Under the pieces are notes generated by a model. The model was given only the letters and a program-made list of their open reading frames with translations. It had not been told where the DNA came from and did no database searches. Positions 22,823 through 34,100 of a stretch of DNA of 64,000 nt are shown piece by piece. This stretch comes from Erwinia piriflorinigrans CFBP 5888 (lineage in GTDB: Bacteria; Pseudomonadota; Gammaproteobacteria; Enterobacterales; Enterobacteriaceae): NCBI RefSeq assembly GCF_001050515.1, contig NZ_CAHS01000023.1, positions 97,951 through 161,950 on the forward strand, written 5' to 3'. Within the stretch, counting starts at the first letter, position 1. Each line of letters starts with the position of its first letter. The position numbers were made by a program, and so were the translations under genes.

Positions 22823-23526
22823 AAAGAGATCTCCCTTACGGCAGGCAACGGAAAAAGAGTGAACAGCGTTGAGATAAGCGCATCGGGGTGCTGTTGCAGA
22901 AAAAAGTGACCGCCGGGCAAAACCGCGCTCTGAAATGAGGCGCTGGTGCAATCACGCCATGCCTGCATGCCTGCGGAGGTGGTTAATACATCATCCTGAC
23001 CAGACAAGGCGATAATCGGGCAATTCACTCTGTCTGCACCTGGGGCAACCCCGCCATCAAGCAGGCGGTAATCACTCTGAATGGCGGGGGCAAACCAGGC
23101 CATAAGCTCCTGTGACGCCAGAATTTCTGGCGGCGTGCCGCCCAGTTCAGCAAGGTATGACGTCAGCGCGGGCAGATCGAACGTCGCCACGTTGCGCGAA
23201 GGCAGCTGCTGATGCGGCGCATTGATGGCACACACCACCAATGCTGCCACGCGGCGCCGTTGACGCTGCAACTGACGCGCGGCTTCAAAAGCCACCAGCG
23301 CGCCCATGCTGTAACCCAGCAGCATGACGGGCTGGTCATCGGTAAGGGTTTCTACCGCCTCATGCGCGAGTTGGCTCAGAGAGGTTGAGAAATCCTCGCT
23401 CTGACGGCTGCCGCGACCGGGATAAACAAACTGTTTCAGCGGCAGTGTGTCCGGCCAGGCTGAAGCCAGCGCAGAAAAGGCATTATCGCTGCTCCCCGCA
23501 TAGCCAAAAGCGAGACATGTCATCAT
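22819..23526 (-). CDS. Type II thioesterase
   Basis: This 235-residue alpha/beta hydrolase belongs to the family of stand-alone thioesterases that free stalled or misprimed chains from NRPS and PKS carrier proteins. The nucleophile motif is GYSMGA (Ser73) and the catalytic histidine is in PGGHFFL near the C-terminus. YPGRGSRQ near residue 45 is also typical. Neighbours overlap by four bases on both sides. Since the assembly-line proteins lack an integrated TE, this enzyme could in principle release the product, but editing is the usual role. Confidence 0.9.
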   Translation of the reverse strand: MMTCLAFGYAGSSDNAFSALASAWPDTLPLKQFVYPGRGSRQSEDFSTSLSQLAHEAVETLTDDQPVMLLGYSMGALVAFEAARQLQRQRRRVAALVVCAINAPHQQLPSRNVATFDLPALTSYLAELGGTPPEILASQELMAWFAPAIQSDYRLLDGGVAPGADRVNCPIIALSGQDDVLTTSAGMQAWRDCTSASFQSAVLPGGHFFLQQHPDALISTLFTLFPLPAVREISL

Positions 23527-25136
23527 TCAACCCGCTCCTGTGCCAGTTGTGCGGCGAGGCGGCGACGCAATACCTTACGCTGGATTTTACCGATGGAGGT
23601 GCGCGGGATCTGGCCCGTCTCGGCGGGAAACAGCCGCCAGTGCAGCGGCGTGCCCAGTTCTGACAGCCTGATCTCCATCCTGCGCATCACGCTTTCTGCC
23701 GAACTGCCCGGCTGACAAACGAAGTAGATGCCAACCGTCTCCCCTGACTGGCAAACGCCCGTATAGCCGGCACGGACTCCGGGAATACGTTCCAACTCAG
23801 CTTCCAGCTGATAACCGGGGATCGGCAGGCCTGCAATGCCATCACCATCGCGATCGGTAATAAACAGCCGCCCCTGATGGAGCAAAGCGCGATCGCCGGT
23901 GACAAACCAGCCATCCTCAAGGAAACAGTCCTCTGCCTCACCGTTGAAATAACCACGCGTCACCGAAGGCCCACGAACCTGTAAATCACCCACTTGCCCC
24001 TCGTCGACAATTTCACCATCCCTATCGGTAATGCGCACACTCGCCGCCGGGATAGGTAAGCCGAGATCGACATAACCGTTATATTCACCCCCGTCTCCCG
24101 CTGACCAGGTCAGCCCTGAGCAGGTTTCCGACATGCCAAACGCGGGCCGCAGCGCCGAAGACTTCAGGCCCTGGGCGGCGAAACGGCTGGCACAGCGCTT
24201 CATTTGATCGCTGATACTCTCCCCGGCATTCACCAGAAAACGCAGCGAGCTAAAATCCCAGTCGGCTGCCGCTTCCATCTGGGACAGCTCGCTGAAAACG
24301 TGATTAGGCACCCAGCTCACCGTCGCCCGGCATGCGGCGGTTTCCCGTGGAAAACGCGCCAGATCTTCTCTGACCCAGGGCGTTGCCAGATGTATCTGCT
24401 GCGCGGCGCAGCAAACCGGCACAATGCCAAGAAACACAACCGCCCCAACATGATCCATCGGCATCCAGTTAAGAAACACGTCACGTTCGCTAAAATCATT
24501 CATTTGCGCAGTACCGGCCGCCATCGAAAGCAGCGCCCGCACGCTCTGAGTGACCAACTTCGGCTGACCGGTCGAGCCAGAGGTGGGAAAAATAATGGCC
24601 AAATCGTCCCCTTGTCCGACATAAGAACAGGGATCGTGGCGCGGGGTTAGCTGGTGGAATGGCGCGGCGGCAATAACCTGCATGGCGGCTTCTGGCATCT
24701 GCTGCTGGATCAGCTGAAATTGTGTTAAATCAGCCCCTGAGCCAATCATGGCGGTGGGACGAATCAAAGCCAGCGCGGCAAGCGATGCTTTTAACGCCGA
24801 AGGCTCCACGGGCCAGGGGACGCCTGCCGCCACCGGAACCGCCACCGCTCCCAGTAACAGGCAGCCCCATAATGCCAGCACGAAATCTCCCGGATCGGCC
24901 AGACGCAGTAGCACCCGGTCACCCGCGCTGATGCCCTTTTCCGCCAATACGTGGCTGACCGCCAGCGCCTGCGGATAAAATTCCGCGTAGCTCCATGCCC
25001 GACGTTGACCCGCAGCGTTGACGGTGGTCACGCCTTTTTCACTCTGCTGTGCGGCTCGTAACAGTGCCTGATGCAAAGAGGTGATATGCCACAGGGGGTG
25101 ATGGGCTGCGGCACCCGATATCAGCGCTTGATTCAT
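23523..25136 (-). CDS. Stand-alone acyl/aminoacyl-AMP ligase
   Basis: This 537-residue ANL-superfamily enzyme should activate a carboxylate as its adenylate. The phosphate loop is FPTSGSTGQPK (residues about 183-193), followed by NWMPMDHVGAVVFL, GMSETCSG, TGDR and the catalytic lysine in TSIGKIQRK near the C-terminus. The hinge segment normally reading G-R-x-K-D/x-D is degenerate (FITDRDGDGIAG), so thiolation-step chemistry may be altered. It resembles stand-alone ligases of PKS/NRPS pathways. It has no carrier of its own and overlaps its neighbours by four bases. It could load the FAAL-adjacent ACP or another carrier with a starter acid. Confidence 0.8.
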   Translation of the reverse strand: MNQALISGAAAHHPLWHITSLHQALLRAAQQSEKGVTTVNAAGQRRAWSYAEFYPQALAVSHVLAEKGISAGDRVLLRLADPGDFVLALWGCLLLGAVAVPVAAGVPWPVEPSALKASLAALALIRPTAMIGSGADLTQFQLIQQQMPEAAMQVIAAAPFHQLTPRHDPCSYVGQGDDLAIIFPTSGSTGQPKLVTQSVRALLSMAAGTAQMNDFSERDVFLNWMPMDHVGAVVFLGIVPVCCAAQQIHLATPWVREDLARFPRETAACRATVSWVPNHVFSELSQMEAAADWDFSSLRFLVNAGESISDQMKRCASRFAAQGLKSSALRPAFGMSETCSGLTWSAGDGGEYNGYVDLGLPIPAASVRITDRDGEIVDEGQVGDLQVRGPSVTRGYFNGEAEDCFLEDGWFVTGDRALLHQGRLFITDRDGDGIAGLPIPGYQLEAELERIPGVRAGYTGVCQSGETVGIYFVCQPGSSAESVMRRMEIRLSELGTPLHWRLFPAETGQIPRTSIGKIQRKVLRRRLAAQLAQERVE

Positions 25137-25672
25137 AGAAGATGCTCCAGCAGAAGGGCGTTGTCAGTTAAGGGCGAGACCATGTGCGTTCGCAGCCATT
25201 GCAAAGCATCACCGTCGGGTAATATGAGCGTGCAGGTATCCGCAGAGAATGGCAGCTCATCAACGGGTAATCGCCACTCCCGTTTCCAGGTGAAATCCAC
25301 CCCTTCATCCGGTGACAAAGTGACATGGCGAAAATAGTGATCTTGATGTAATAACGCCAACTCATCCAGCGGCTGGTGAATGGTTTGCCTTGCTCCCTGC
25401 CGATAGAGCGCATTGCGATCGAACAGCAACCCATAGGGCGCAAAATTGATGCCGGCCTGGCGAGCATTCAGCAGCAGCCTGGCGGCCTGAATAAGCGGCG
25501 TTTCACTGAAAGCAATGCAGCGCCGTTTGCCATAGATATAGGCGGGTTGTTCACCGTGAAGCCTGCCGCGCTGCAGAAGATGAAGCAGATCGCCCAATGG
25601 CGTTTCCCCTCTCCCCGGCTTGATCCACCAGATGAGTTTGTTGCTGAGATCGGCGCGTAACCAGTTAATCAT
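25133..25672 (-). CDS. Conserved-looking protein of unknown function
   Basis: I do not recognise this 179-residue protein with confidence. The start at 25672 follows AGAGG at good spacing; an in-frame ATG at 25678 overlaps that site. It is soluble-looking, starts MINWLRADLSNKLIWWIKPG, and contains RCIAFSETPLIQAA, FAPYGLLFDRNALY and FTWKREWRLP. This pattern faintly recalls a scattered family of small proteins with a conserved W-x-x-E-W-R motif, some linked to phage defence, but that link is weak. It overlaps the MFS gene by 8 bp and the ligase by 4 bp, so it is firmly in the operon and is probably needed for synthesis, editing or immunity. Confidence 0.6.
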   Translation of the reverse strand: MINWLRADLSNKLIWWIKPGRGETPLGDLLHLLQRGRLHGEQPAYIYGKRRCIAFSETPLIQAARLLLNARQAGINFAPYGLLFDRNALYRQGARQTIHQPLDELALLHQDHYFRHVTLSPDEGVDFTWKREWRLPVDELPFSADTCTLILPDGDALQWLRTHMVSPLTDNALLLEHLL

Positions 25673-26900
25673 TGGCATCCTCTTGCAGTACAGATGGTTT
25701 GACTTTCCCCGACCAGTGCGGAAACTCCACCCACACCATTACCACGACAAATACGGCGCAGAGCGCCCAGCCGGTTGCCACCAGCCCAAGCCAGTCAGAC
25801 AACAGCCCCCCTGCGACAATGGCTAATACCATGCCCAATGTTGACACTGAGAGCGCGCTGGAAGAGACCGCCGCCATTGCCGAAGCCGGACACTGCACGA
25901 TCATATTCTTCTGGCATAAGGTGAAGGCAATTTCGAAGATAAACAGGTAGAGCGCGTAGGCCGACAGGCTAAGCCAGACCACGGGAGTCAATAAGGAGAG
26001 TTGCATCAACATGACGCTGATCAGCGCCAGCAGCCAGGGTTGATGACGCCAACTCTGGCTTTCACCCTGCATTATCAGCGCCACCGTGACCGCGCCAGCA
26101 AAAAAACTGACGCTGGCAATCGCCTGTAACAGCATCACGCCCCGCTCGCCCATATCCAGCAGCCTGATCGGCAGAAGGGTACGCGCGACATTGTGAAATC
26201 CCTGTAGCAGGGCGGTGGTGACAATCACCCAGACGAACTGACGCCGCAACTGCGGCTGCGCGCGTAACGCGTCAATCGCCGGGCGCAGCGCACTGCCATG
26301 CGCGACGGGCGCAGAGGCCTGCTGGCTATTGACGTGGCGCGATAAAAATCCATAAAGGGTGCCGGAGATAAGAAAAGTGCAGCTGTCGATTACCGCTATC
26401 CAACCCAGCGAGATCTGCTCAATCAGCGCCGCGCCCAGTAGCGAACCCAGGGCGATACCGATAAACGTACCGGTGCCAAACAGCGAAGCCGCGCGCCCCA
26501 GTAGCGGCGCCGGAACGCAGTGTTTGAGCGCGACGACGCGAGCCGCTTTGCTGATACTTTCGCTCAGACCACGCAGCGCCAGCAGCACAAATATCAGCCA
26601 GAGATGTTGATAGCCGAGGCCAATTAGCAGAGAAACGATCCCACCGGCCCATTCGCTACCGGCGGCCAGTCTGGCTGCGGGTATGCGCGACAGCAGACGA
26701 CTCACCAGAGGAGCGGAAATAATCACCGCCCCCCACTGCACCGAAAATACCGCCGAAGCGAGGAAGTTACTGCCCGTCATACGCCAGATATAGACCGACA
26801 GTGACAGCATCAGTAAAAAATTACCGACGGTGCTGACCAGCGCCGCCGACCAGATAATCTGTAGTCCGCGATGGCGTAAAGTTTGAGCCAGAGTAGTCAT
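25665..26900 (-). CDS. MFS transporter
   Basis: This 411-residue inner-membrane protein has about 10-12 hydrophobic segments and resembles EntS-type exporters used for siderophores and other secondary metabolites. The start at 26900 (MTTLAQTLRHRGLQIIWSAAL) overlaps the nucleotidyltransferase stop by four bases; a much longer upstream frame would run through that gene. It is the best candidate for product or prodrug export across the inner membrane. Confidence 0.85.
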   Translation of the reverse strand: MTTLAQTLRHRGLQIIWSAALVSTVGNFLLMLSLSVYIWRMTGSNFLASAVFSVQWGAVIISAPLVSRLLSRIPAARLAAGSEWAGGIVSLLIGLGYQHLWLIFVLLALRGLSESISKAARVVALKHCVPAPLLGRAASLFGTGTFIGIALGSLLGAALIEQISLGWIAVIDSCTFLISGTLYGFLSRHVNSQQASAPVAHGSALRPAIDALRAQPQLRRQFVWVIVTTALLQGFHNVARTLLPIRLLDMGERGVMLLQAIASVSFFAGAVTVALIMQGESQSWRHQPWLLALISVMLMQLSLLTPVVWLSLSAYALYLFIFEIAFTLCQKNMIVQCPASAMAAVSSSALSVSTLGMVLAIVAGGLLSDWLGLVATGWALCAVFVVVMVWVEFPHWSGKVKPSVLQEDAND

Positions 26901-27751
26901 TTCTCGCTCTCCTCCAGCGGGGCCAGCTGGTAGGCAGAGGGATTGACCTGGTACTGCTGTAACTGCTGCTGTAGCTGTTGTGCTATCCACGGGCAAAAAA
27001 GAGCCAGCAGCTGTTGCTGATCGGCAAGACGCGAATCGGGTTGTATCGCCCAGCGCATCGCCTGGCGACACCAGTCCGCCTGCTGCGGATAATGTCGGCT
27101 AAAGACGTCGCAGCATAGAAACAGGTCACGGGTATAGCAGCGTTGCTGTTCCATCGTCAGCTCGAAAGCAGCACGTACCACGGCTTTCATTATCCACTCA
27201 CAAAGCAGCCGGGGTTTGCCACGCCATTCTGGCTGTGTCAGGCGCTGCTGATACTCCCGGAGACGCTGCGTCAACCAGAGCGCTTCCCCCATGATGGTCA
27301 CCCCCGGCCGATAGGGTCGCAGCTGGCTGGCATAATCCTCGCCATACAACAGCAAAGACTGCGTTTTGATGAAAAAGGGCCACACGCCCAAATAGTTACC
27401 CTGCACCTCATGCTGCTGGCAGGTGGTAAATTCCAGCTCGGTTAACCCCGGCATCAGGCGCAGTAACTCAGCCGCCAGTGCGCGGTCAGCGGCGAGATGA
27501 ACATCACGCGCCGGTTCAGCCAGCACGGCAAAAGCATCGAGGTCTGACAACCCTGGCACAAAGGTTCCCCTGGCTATCGAGCCGCGCAAATAGACGGCTC
27601 GCAGGGTATCGGGAAACCAGTGTTGAAATGCGCCGACCACGCATTCAGCAAAGCCGGGCGGCAGATAGGCCGCATCCGTGTCATTAATAATGTTGCCGTG
27701 CTTATCGAGGGGGAAAAAACGCCCCGGGGTGTGGGCGTCAACGGTTCGCAT
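26897..27751 (-). CDS. Nucleotidyltransferase-domain protein
   Basis: This 284-residue protein has a pol-beta-type nucleotidyltransferase core: LRGSIARGTFVPGLSDLDAF near residues 53-72, with the G-S motif and the D-x-D metal ligands. A helical C-terminal region follows (MKAVVRAAFELTMEQQRCYTRDLF). The layout resembles aminoglycoside nucleotidyltransferases and related stand-alone enzymes. The start at 27751 has GAGGAGG nine bases upstream and overlaps the preceding gene by 14 bp. It could tailor the product or inactivate it as self-protection. Confidence 0.75.
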   Translation of the reverse strand: MRTVDAHTPGRFFPLDKHGNIINDTDAAYLPPGFAECVVGAFQHWFPDTLRAVYLRGSIARGTFVPGLSDLDAFAVLAEPARDVHLAADRALAAELLRLMPGLTELEFTTCQQHEVQGNYLGVWPFFIKTQSLLLYGEDYASQLRPYRPGVTIMGEALWLTQRLREYQQRLTQPEWRGKPRLLCEWIMKAVVRAAFELTMEQQRCYTRDLFLCCDVFSRHYPQQADWCRQAMRWAIQPDSRLADQQQLLALFCPWIAQQLQQQLQQYQVNPSAYQLAPLEESEK

Positions 27752-28154
27752 GGCGTGCGTCCTCCTCATCCAGCTTAGTGAAGGTGGCGATCACCGTCTG
27801 CGTGGCCGCGATGGCCGCAGGCCAGCCGTTAAACAGCGCGGTCAGTTCCAGCGCATTGACCAGCTGATCGCGTTGCCAGCCATGCTTTAGCGCGGCGGCG
27901 GTGCAAAACTCCAACATGGCGGGAGGCGTCGCGCTACCGCATGCCAGCACCAGCGCCAGCAACGTCCGCGTTTTATCATCAATTCCCTGCCCTTCAGCAA
28001 AAAAGGCTCCCAGCTCTTCCATGAAATGCTGTTTAAATGCCGGAGCCTGTAGGCGCATGCCGTGCAACAGACCATGCTGATGACCTAATGGCAGCTCCAG
28101 TTTCTCGATCGCCTTCATCCCCTGCATAAGCCGCTGATTGTCAATCTCATTCAT
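27738..28154 (-). CDS. Carboxymuconolactone decarboxylase-like protein
   Basis: This 138-residue helical protein resembles the CMD/AhpD-like family in its central segment (DDKTRTLLALVLACGSATPP...HGWQRDQLVNALELTALFNG). The C-x-x-C pair of AhpD-type members is absent; only one cysteine of that region remains (LEFC). That argues against a peroxidase role and suggests a structural or binding function, or an unusual lyase. It overlaps the NRPS stop by four bases. Confidence 0.7.
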   Translation of the reverse strand: MNEIDNQRLMQGMKAIEKLELPLGHQHGLLHGMRLQAPAFKQHFMEELGAFFAEGQGIDDKTRTLLALVLACGSATPPAMLEFCTAAALKHGWQRDQLVNALELTALFNGWPAAIAATQTVIATFTKLDEEDARHANR

Positions 28155-31100
28155 TGATTATTCCTTGAGTTCTGCTGCGGAGTTCGCCGTTGACGAACCT
28201 GGGAGAGCGCGTGCCGCCGCCGGGCGGCGTTATCGTTGATAACAGGGGTTGCAGTGACGACAGACTGGCCCTGTGCCATAAACTGGCTGAGCGAGCGGAT
28301 AGTGGGATGGGCAAAGAGATCGACCACCGCCAGCGGCTGACACAGCACCCCGGCGATACGCTCACTGGCCTGCACCATCATCAGGGAGTTCGCCCCCATT
28401 TCAAAAAAGTTGGTTTCGCAGTCCGGCAGTTCCGGCAACCCCAGCAGCTGCTGCCAAACCCCGGCGATAGCCAGCTCGTCCGGGCTCTTCATCGCTGCCT
28501 TTTTCTCCGCCTGGAGCGGCAGTTTCTGCGGCAGACGGCGGCGATCCACCTTACCGCTGGCCGTCACAGGAAGCTCTGGTAACAGCGTAAAGCGGGAAGG
28601 CACCATATAAGCGGGCAGCTTTGCCATCAGCGCCCGTTTTATCGCTTCTGGCTGCACGGCTCCCGGCGCATCTTCCGTCATCCAGGCGGCCAGGATCGGG
28701 TAACGTTCATCGCCGATGAGGTTAACCGCGCAGTGGCGGACCCCCGGCAGCTGTCCGATACAGGCATCGATCTCGCCCAGTTCAATACGATTGCCGCGCA
28801 GTTTGACCTGAAAATCCTTCCGGCCGGAGAAGGTCAGTACGCCATCACTGCGCCAGCGACCGATATCACCGCTGCGGTAAAAGCGCTGGCGTTGACCATC
28901 GGGCAACGTGCGCCAGACAAAGGCTTCAGGTGAACGTTGCCCCAAATAGCCCGGCGACAGCCCAGCGCCGGAGATGCAGATCTCGCCCAGCGCGCCCTGC
29001 GGCTGAAGTTGCCCCCGGTCGTCCATAATCATAATCAGCGTATTCGGGTTGCTGCGGCCTAATGGCACGGTCAGTGCGGCTTCATCATGCGCGCTTGCCA
29101 CATGGGTGGCGCTGGTCATGGTCGCCTCGGTTGGGCCGTACTGATTGATAACGGTTAACTCGTCGCCGAAAGCACGCCACACCGCGCTCAAATCGTCACC
29201 GCGTAACCGTTCACCGTTCAGCATCAGCACGCGCAGACTGAGAGGGGGGATCGGCTCGACCAGTAGCGCACGCAGCAAGGTGGGCACCAGGGACAAGATA
29301 TGAGTGACGCGCTGCTCTGCCATCAGCGCAAGAATACGGCCGGGATGCGTCACCGTCGTTTCATCCGGCAGAACGGCACAGGCACCGGATGCGAGGGTAG
29401 CAAACTGATCGCGCACGGCCGGATCGAAACTGAATGACGTCAGTTGCAGCACCCGATCGCCCTCGCCCAGCCCCAGCCGCCGAACAAGGAACTGCAAATC
29501 ATGTGCAACACCGGCATGCAGGATAGGAACGCCTTTGGGTATCCCGGTAGAACCGGAGGTATACATCAGGTAACAGCGCTGGCTGGACGCCACCACCAAC
29601 TCCACCGCCGTCGATGGCTGTCCCTGTGCCAGCGCGTCGATATGTGCCGGGTCAATATACAGGGCAGGACGCGCCTGCTGCCGAACCAGCTGCTGACGCT
29701 CGGTTGGCCAGAGCGGGTCAATGGGTAAATAGTAGCCCCCCGCTTTTAGCACGCCATACAGCAGTGCGATACGTGCTGCGCCTCGCGGCAGACACACCGC
29801 GACGCACGCCCCCGGCGCTAATCCGGCGGCGATCAAACCATGAGCCAGCTGGTTTGCCCAGGCATCCAGCTCGTCATAGTTGAGGCTGCCCCCCTGCCAT
29901 ATCAGCGCCGTCGCGCGGGGCGTGCGCTTAGCCTGTGCTTCAAACAGGCCGTGCAGCGTGGCCGTATCATCAAGGGTCGGATCGGGGTGGAATATCTGCT
30001 GCTGGTGTGCCGCAAACGACGATGGCGTCACCAGGCTGATACGCTGACTGACCTGCATGGGCGCAGCTACCATGCTGGCGAGGGTTTGCTGCCAGGATTG
30101 CGTCAGCTGCAACAGCGTGTTTTCACCAAACAGCGCGCTGCGGTAGGCGATATAGCCACTAAACGTCTCACCGCCGGTATGAAAGTGGACATTGAGATCG
30201 TATTTAGCCTGCTGGGTCAGCATGGGACAGGCGGTGACGTCCAGCCCGTCGAGGCTCAACGTCTCCAGGCTGGCGGGGTCAGACACCACCTGAATTTGAA
30301 ACAGCGGGGTAATATGCAGATCGCGTAACGGATTCACTGCGTCAACAATCTCTTCGAAAGGCAATGCCGCACCCGACATGGCGCGATCGAAAGCGGCGCT
30401 CACCGCTTTAACGATATCCGTTACCGACTGCGCATCATCACAGCTGACGCGTACCGGAACATTATTCAGCAGCGGCCCAATAACCGCAGCGCTTTCAGGA
30501 TCGTCACGCATGGCGATCGGCACACCAATGATTAAATCCTGCTGATGACTGTAGCGCTGCAACAGCATAAACCAGCTGGTCAGTAACACGATAAACGGCG
30601 TCACTCCCCACTGACGAGCCTGCTGTTTCACCTGTCGCCACTGCGCCGGGGAAAGGGCTAACGCCTGTATCCCGGCGCGCTGGTCGCCATTGGTATCAGG
30701 AAAATCCATCGGGAAGCGCGAGGTCTGTGGCGCATCGGCCAGCCAACGCTGCCACTGCTGACGCAGTTCGGGAAAATCTCTGTGGCGCTGCTGCGCCAGC
30801 TGGAAAAACTGGGGCGCAGGTTGTGCAGGCAGCGCATCTTGCCAGGCCAGGCGTAAATCTTCCAGCAACAGCGGCAGAGAAAGGCCATCAGCGGCAATAT
30901 GGTGAAGATTGACCAACAGATAATGCCGCTGAGGCGCGGTGTTGACTAAGGCAAAGCGAATAAAACGATGCTGTGCTAAATCAAGCGGCCGATCGTGGAA
31001 AGCCTGACGAAATGCCGGGAAATCACTTTCTGCCAGCTGACAGATTTCCAGTTCAATGGCCCCATCCAGGGGATCAAGATAGTAATAAGGTTCCCGGGCA

Positions 31101-34100
31101 TTGACCGCCAGTCGGCTCCCCAGAATCGTATGACGGTCGACCACCGCCGCGAGGGCAAGCCGCAGTCGTTCCACCGGCAAAATTCCGCTTATTTTCCAGG
31201 CGGCACACATGGAGTAATCGCTGCCCGCACCGTTCAGACGCCAGAGAAACCACAGTCGCTGCTGCATGGCCGTCAGAGGATGAGCCGTGGCGGGATCTTC
31301 CTGCAATGCCTCACCGGGCGCGGTTAGTTGCGGTGATAATGATGCCAGCACGCGCGCATAATCATCAAGATGCGGGTTCTGCATCAGCATACCGCTGGTG
31401 GCGGGAAGATCCAGTTGACGACGCACCTGGCGTGTGACCTCCATTCCCAGCAGGGAATGACCGCCGCAGGCAAAGAAATTGGCCTGGCTGTCATCAATTT
31501 CGCACCCCAGTAGCGCCTGCCAAATGTGTGCGATGCGCTGTTCCAGCCCCGGTTGAGGATGACGGACACCCGACGCCGCCTGTGAAGCAGGCAACGTTTG
31601 CGGTAAAGCATTACGATCTATTTTGCCACTGCGGGTTAGCGGCATTTGCGTTAGCGCGATATAACGTCGCGGCACCTGATAATGCGCCAGCCGGAGCGTT
31701 AGCGCCTGCCAGAGCGCCTCTTCCGTTACCCCCTCATGCCGGGTGCAATAGAAGGCAGCGAGTATCGCATTGCCCTGTCCATCTTTGCGTAATGCGACGG
31801 CACAGGCTTCCACCAGGTTGCTTGCCAGTAATGCCGCTTCAATCTCATCGATCTCAATGCGGTAACCATTAAGTTTGATCTGACGGTCGTTGCGCCCCAG
31901 ATAGTAAAGCAGTCCGTCCTCGCGCAGCTCCACGCCATCGCCTGTCAGATAGCGGGTTTGATTGATGCCGCCGCCCCCGGCAAGAAACTGCTTATCCGTT
32001 AAATCGCTGCGGCGATAATAGCCGAGTCCGACACTGTCGCCGTCGATCAACAGTTCGCCGCTGATACCCACCGGCAGCGGCTGGTGATGATGGTCGACGA
32101 CAGAAAGCAGTGCACCGGCTATCCCCTGGCCTAGCGGGATCGGCTCAGACTGCTCCGTGAGGGGATGCGCCAACAGATGCCATGCCACCACGTCGGCACA
32201 CTCCGTCGGCCCATAGCTGTTGATAAAACGGCAGGGCGTGGCGCGCTCGGCCTGCCATTGCAGTAAGGGGGCCAGCAGTATCGGCTCACCGCCCAGCACC
32301 ACGTAACGCAGGCTGTCCAGCGCACGATAATGTTGCTCTTTCGCTTCCATCAACAGTGAGTTAAACGCGGTGGGCGTACAGTTGATCACCGTCACCCGAT
32401 GCTGGATCATCGCCTCGAGCACCGCCTGAGGTTCAAACAGGTCCATACAGGGAAACAGCACCTGCCCCCCGGACATCAGCGGTGCAAACAAATTTTTCTG
32501 CGTCAGGTCAAAAGAGGTATTGCTGATAATCAGCGCCCGCATCGGCCCATCGCCAACCGCCTGCTGATACCAGTTCAACAGACGTGAAATTCCGCCACGA
32601 TGTACCACGGCGGCCTTGGGTCGCCCGGTAGAGCCGGAGGTAAAAATCAGCCAGCCCGCATCGCTGAGTAAGCCCGTTGTCGCAGTCCATTGATCATCGC
32701 GCTCGCCCTGCGGCAATGATCGTTCATCAAGCACCAGCGCCAGTCCGGCATCCTCAATCATGCCCTGTAACCTGGCGGCGGGCTGATGTCCATCCAGTGG
32801 CACATAGGCCGCGCCGGCCGCCCACACCGCCAGTGTCGCCGCCAGAGATTGCGGCCCCGGCGGCAAACAGATACCCACCGTACTGCCTGAGGTGATCCCC
32901 TGCTGCTGCAACCAGCGCGCGATAAATCCGACTCTTGACCAGAGACGAGCGTATGACCATCGTTCGCTTCCCCGGGCAATGGCGATAGCCTCCGGGGTTC
33001 GGCGCACCTGTTGGGCAATCTGTGTAAGCGGATCTGCGGCTGGCAGCGCCACGCTACTACTGGCAGGGTGGTTGCCGAGACGCAGATCTTGTAATAAGGC
33101 GTCCGGGTTCTGCACAGCCTGGTGTAAAAGCCGTAGCCAGGCGGCGGCGATAATGCCGGTATCGGCACTCAACGCCCCACGGCGATACTCAAACAGACAC
33201 TGTGGTTGTGCGCCTGGCAGGACGGTCAGCATCAGATCAAACTTAGCCTGACGCGGTTGGTAGCGCAGTAAACTGACATCCACCCCCGGCAGCGCCAGAG
33301 CGCCTTCGCTCTCCAGGCTGAACATCACCTGGCTGGAGAGATGCGGATGGTCGGACTGTAATTGATGATAAGACGCGTGGCTAAACGCCTGACTCTCCAG
33401 CGTCTGACTGGAGAGAGCGGCAACCAGCTCGCGCAGCGTCTGTTGTGGCTGCGTGACCGCACGGCTGAACAGGGTATTCACCAGAAAACCCACGCGCTGG
33501 CCGTCATCAGGGGCGTGACGATTGGCGTAAGGCGTGAGAATAACGGTATCAGATTTACCGTACAGCTTTCCCAGCAGAAGGTGGAAGCTGGCGTTTAACC
33601 AGTGGTGCAGGCTGATGCCGCTCTCAGCAGCCAGCCCGGCAAGACGTGACCATAACAGGCCGTCAATGGGGAGCGCGAGATGGTCGGCCTGCTGCGAACC
33701 TGTGGGTTCAGGGGGAAACACCATCGGTTCCGGCGCATTCTGTAGCAAAGATCCCCACCAGCTATTGGCTTCCTCGGTTGACAGCGGCGGGCGATAGACG
33801 GCAAAAGAGGCATCGGCAGGCGGTGTGCCTTGATAGCGCAAAGCGATCCCCTCCAGTAAGAGGCCAATACTCCAGCCATCCACGGCGCTGTGATGAAATG
33901 CCAGCAGCAGCAGATGACGGTTTGTAGCCTGTTTAATCAGCTGCGCTCTCATCGGCGGGTCAACGCTCAGGTCAAATTCGGGCGCGGCAAGGCTGTCCAG
34001 CCATGCCTGCGGCGTGCCTTCCGGCGCAACCTGGGGAGTTATCGGCTCCACGCTCTTTCCCGTGCGCTGCGTCAGTCCGTTCGCCGTTTCCGCCAGCCGG

